Shown one piece after another: positions 63,383 to 64,000 of a stretch of 64,000 bases of DNA. This DNA is from DATFRX01 sp035630615. Its GTDB lineage: Bacteria > Actinomycetota > Actinomycetes > Propionibacteriales > Nocardioidaceae. How positions within the stretch are numbered: the first letter of the stretch is position 1; every line of letters starts with the position of its first letter. The translations under genes were made by a program, and so were the position numbers. The stretch lies in assembly GCA_035630615.1 (NCBI GenBank), contig DASQKI010000071.1, positions 1 to 64,000 on the forward strand, written 5' to 3'. The notes beneath the pieces were generated by a model, which was not told where the DNA came from, ran no database searches, and saw only the letters and a list, made by a program, of their open reading frames with translations.

Positions 63383-64000
63383 TTCTGCAGCTGTTCGCGG
63401 GAGCCCTTTCGGGCGTCGGTCTTCTCCTGCTTGTCTACATCTTCGTCCGACCTCGCGCCGGAGTCGGGGCGACGCTCGCACGGATCGATTCTGGTCGCCG
63501 TTCCCAATACTCAGCGACGGCCAGCGCGGCCAGTCCGGGCGCCGACGGGCGACTCGACCACATGAAGCTGTCGATCGGAGAACGCATCGAGGCCGAGGCG
63601 ACGGCGAGAGGGTGGAGCTTCGTTCGCACCCGATCCGACCTGGCGGTCATGAATCGCACCTTCGCCGCGCACATGGGAACCAAGGTGCTGTTCGCGCTGT
63701 TTGGCTTGATCTGGTTCCCGCTGATCCTCGTCCTCACCGGCATCGGTGGAACTGCGGCGCCGGCGCTCGTCGGTCTGGTCGCGGCGGCGATCTTCTTCTT
63801 CCTCCCGGACATGCAGTTGCACCGCGAGGCGGAGAAGAGGCGCCGTGACTTCCGCCATGTGATGGGCTCGTTCCTCGACCTCGTGGCGATGAACCTTGCC
63901 GGTGGCCGCGGTCTGCCTGAGGCGTTGATGGCGGCGTCCTCGATCGGCGAGCACTGGGCGATGATCCGGATCCGTCAGGCGCTCAGCAACGCTCGCATCG
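63379..64000 (+). CDS. tadC: TadC-type platform protein, 3' end outside window
   Basis: The first 207 residues are visible. Helices at about 1-23 (LFAGALSGVGLLLLVYIFV) and about 95-140 (VLFALFGLIWFPLILVL, ALVGLVAAAIFFFLPDM), then the start of the GspF-type domain (RRRDFRHVMGSFLDLVAMNL, GGRGLPEALMAAS). ATG overlaps the tadB stop. The TadB-TadC pairing is standard for Tad systems. Confidence 0.9.
   Translation, partial: MILQLFAGALSGVGLLLLVYIFVRPRAGVGATLARIDSGRRSQYSATASAASPGADGRLDHMKLSIGERIEAEATARGWSFVRTRSDLAVMNRTFAAHMGTKVLFALFGLIWFPLILVLTGIGGTAAPALVGLVAAAIFFFLPDMQLHREAEKRRRDFRHVMGSFLDLVAMNLAGGRGLPEALMAASSIGEHWAMIRIRQALSNARI

Overview
The window is high-GC actinobacterial DNA. Lineage markers are WhiA, RbpA, OpcA, a SufR-led suf operon, many 4-base stop/start overlaps and several -10 hexamers placed so close to start codons that transcripts must be leaderless. 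Gene order (uvrA..uvrC-rapZ-yvcK-whiA..gap-pgk-tpi-secG-rbpA / pgl-opcA-zwf-pgi-tal-tkt / ctaB / ctaA-ABC / sufR-B-D-fd-C-S-U-T) follows the conserved actinobacterial chromosome backbone. A propionibacterial relative is possible, but this is inference and the genus cannot be read from the sequence.

Layout. 1-9.6 kb: the 3' end of uvrA, a Tat/lipoprotein Rieske protein, a TPR protein, uvrC and the rapZ-yvcK-whiA cluster. 9.6-12.4 kb: two minus-strand genes (a beta-helix-like repeat membrane protein and a zinc-ribbon protein) sit between whiA and gap. 12.5-28.2 kb: lower glycolysis, SecG, RbpA, a six-gene pentose-phosphate/glycolysis operon on the minus strand, haem O and haem A synthases and an ABC-2 exporter. 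28.2-37.75 kb: an accessory block separates the ABC genes from sufR. It holds a Cys-rich membrane-anchored protein, two members of a large uncharacterised family (one frameshifted), an AfsR/SARP regulator, and then debris: a second SARP gene, an IS481-type remnant and a lipoprotein gene. 37.8-44.4 kb: the intact suf operon. 44.4-64 kb: a second accessory block with two more family members, a trio of small Esx-like genes, EccC, EccD, an EspI-like MinD/ParA ATPase and a single-pass membrane protein. It runs directly into a Tad-type set (SAF-domain/CpaB-like, TadZ-like, TadA, TadB and the start of TadC).

How the parts connect. The most interesting signal is a compact type VII secretion core (EccC + EccD + small Esx-like proteins, with no EccB, EccE or mycosin visible) joined head-to-tail to a Tad ATPase/platform set and served by a four-member family of large (about 190 to 950 aa) proteins sharing an N-terminal alpha-helical domain. 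Three accessory promoters carry near-perfect 11-bp-period direct repeats built on TGAA(G/A), the arrangement used by SARP/OmpR-type regulators, and a fourth has a weaker pair. A SARP gene lies in the same island, so the two accessory blocks flanking suf may form one regulon. Frameshifts are concentrated in accessory genes (two family members, one small gene, the second SARP gene, the lipoprotein gene) while all backbone genes are intact. This suggests decay or relaxed selection rather than general sequence error.

No tRNA, rRNA, CRISPR array or complete insertion sequence was found. No stretch of more than about 300 bases lacks a gene; the longest intergenic gap is the 279 bases between the family member ending at 50445 and the first Esx-like gene.
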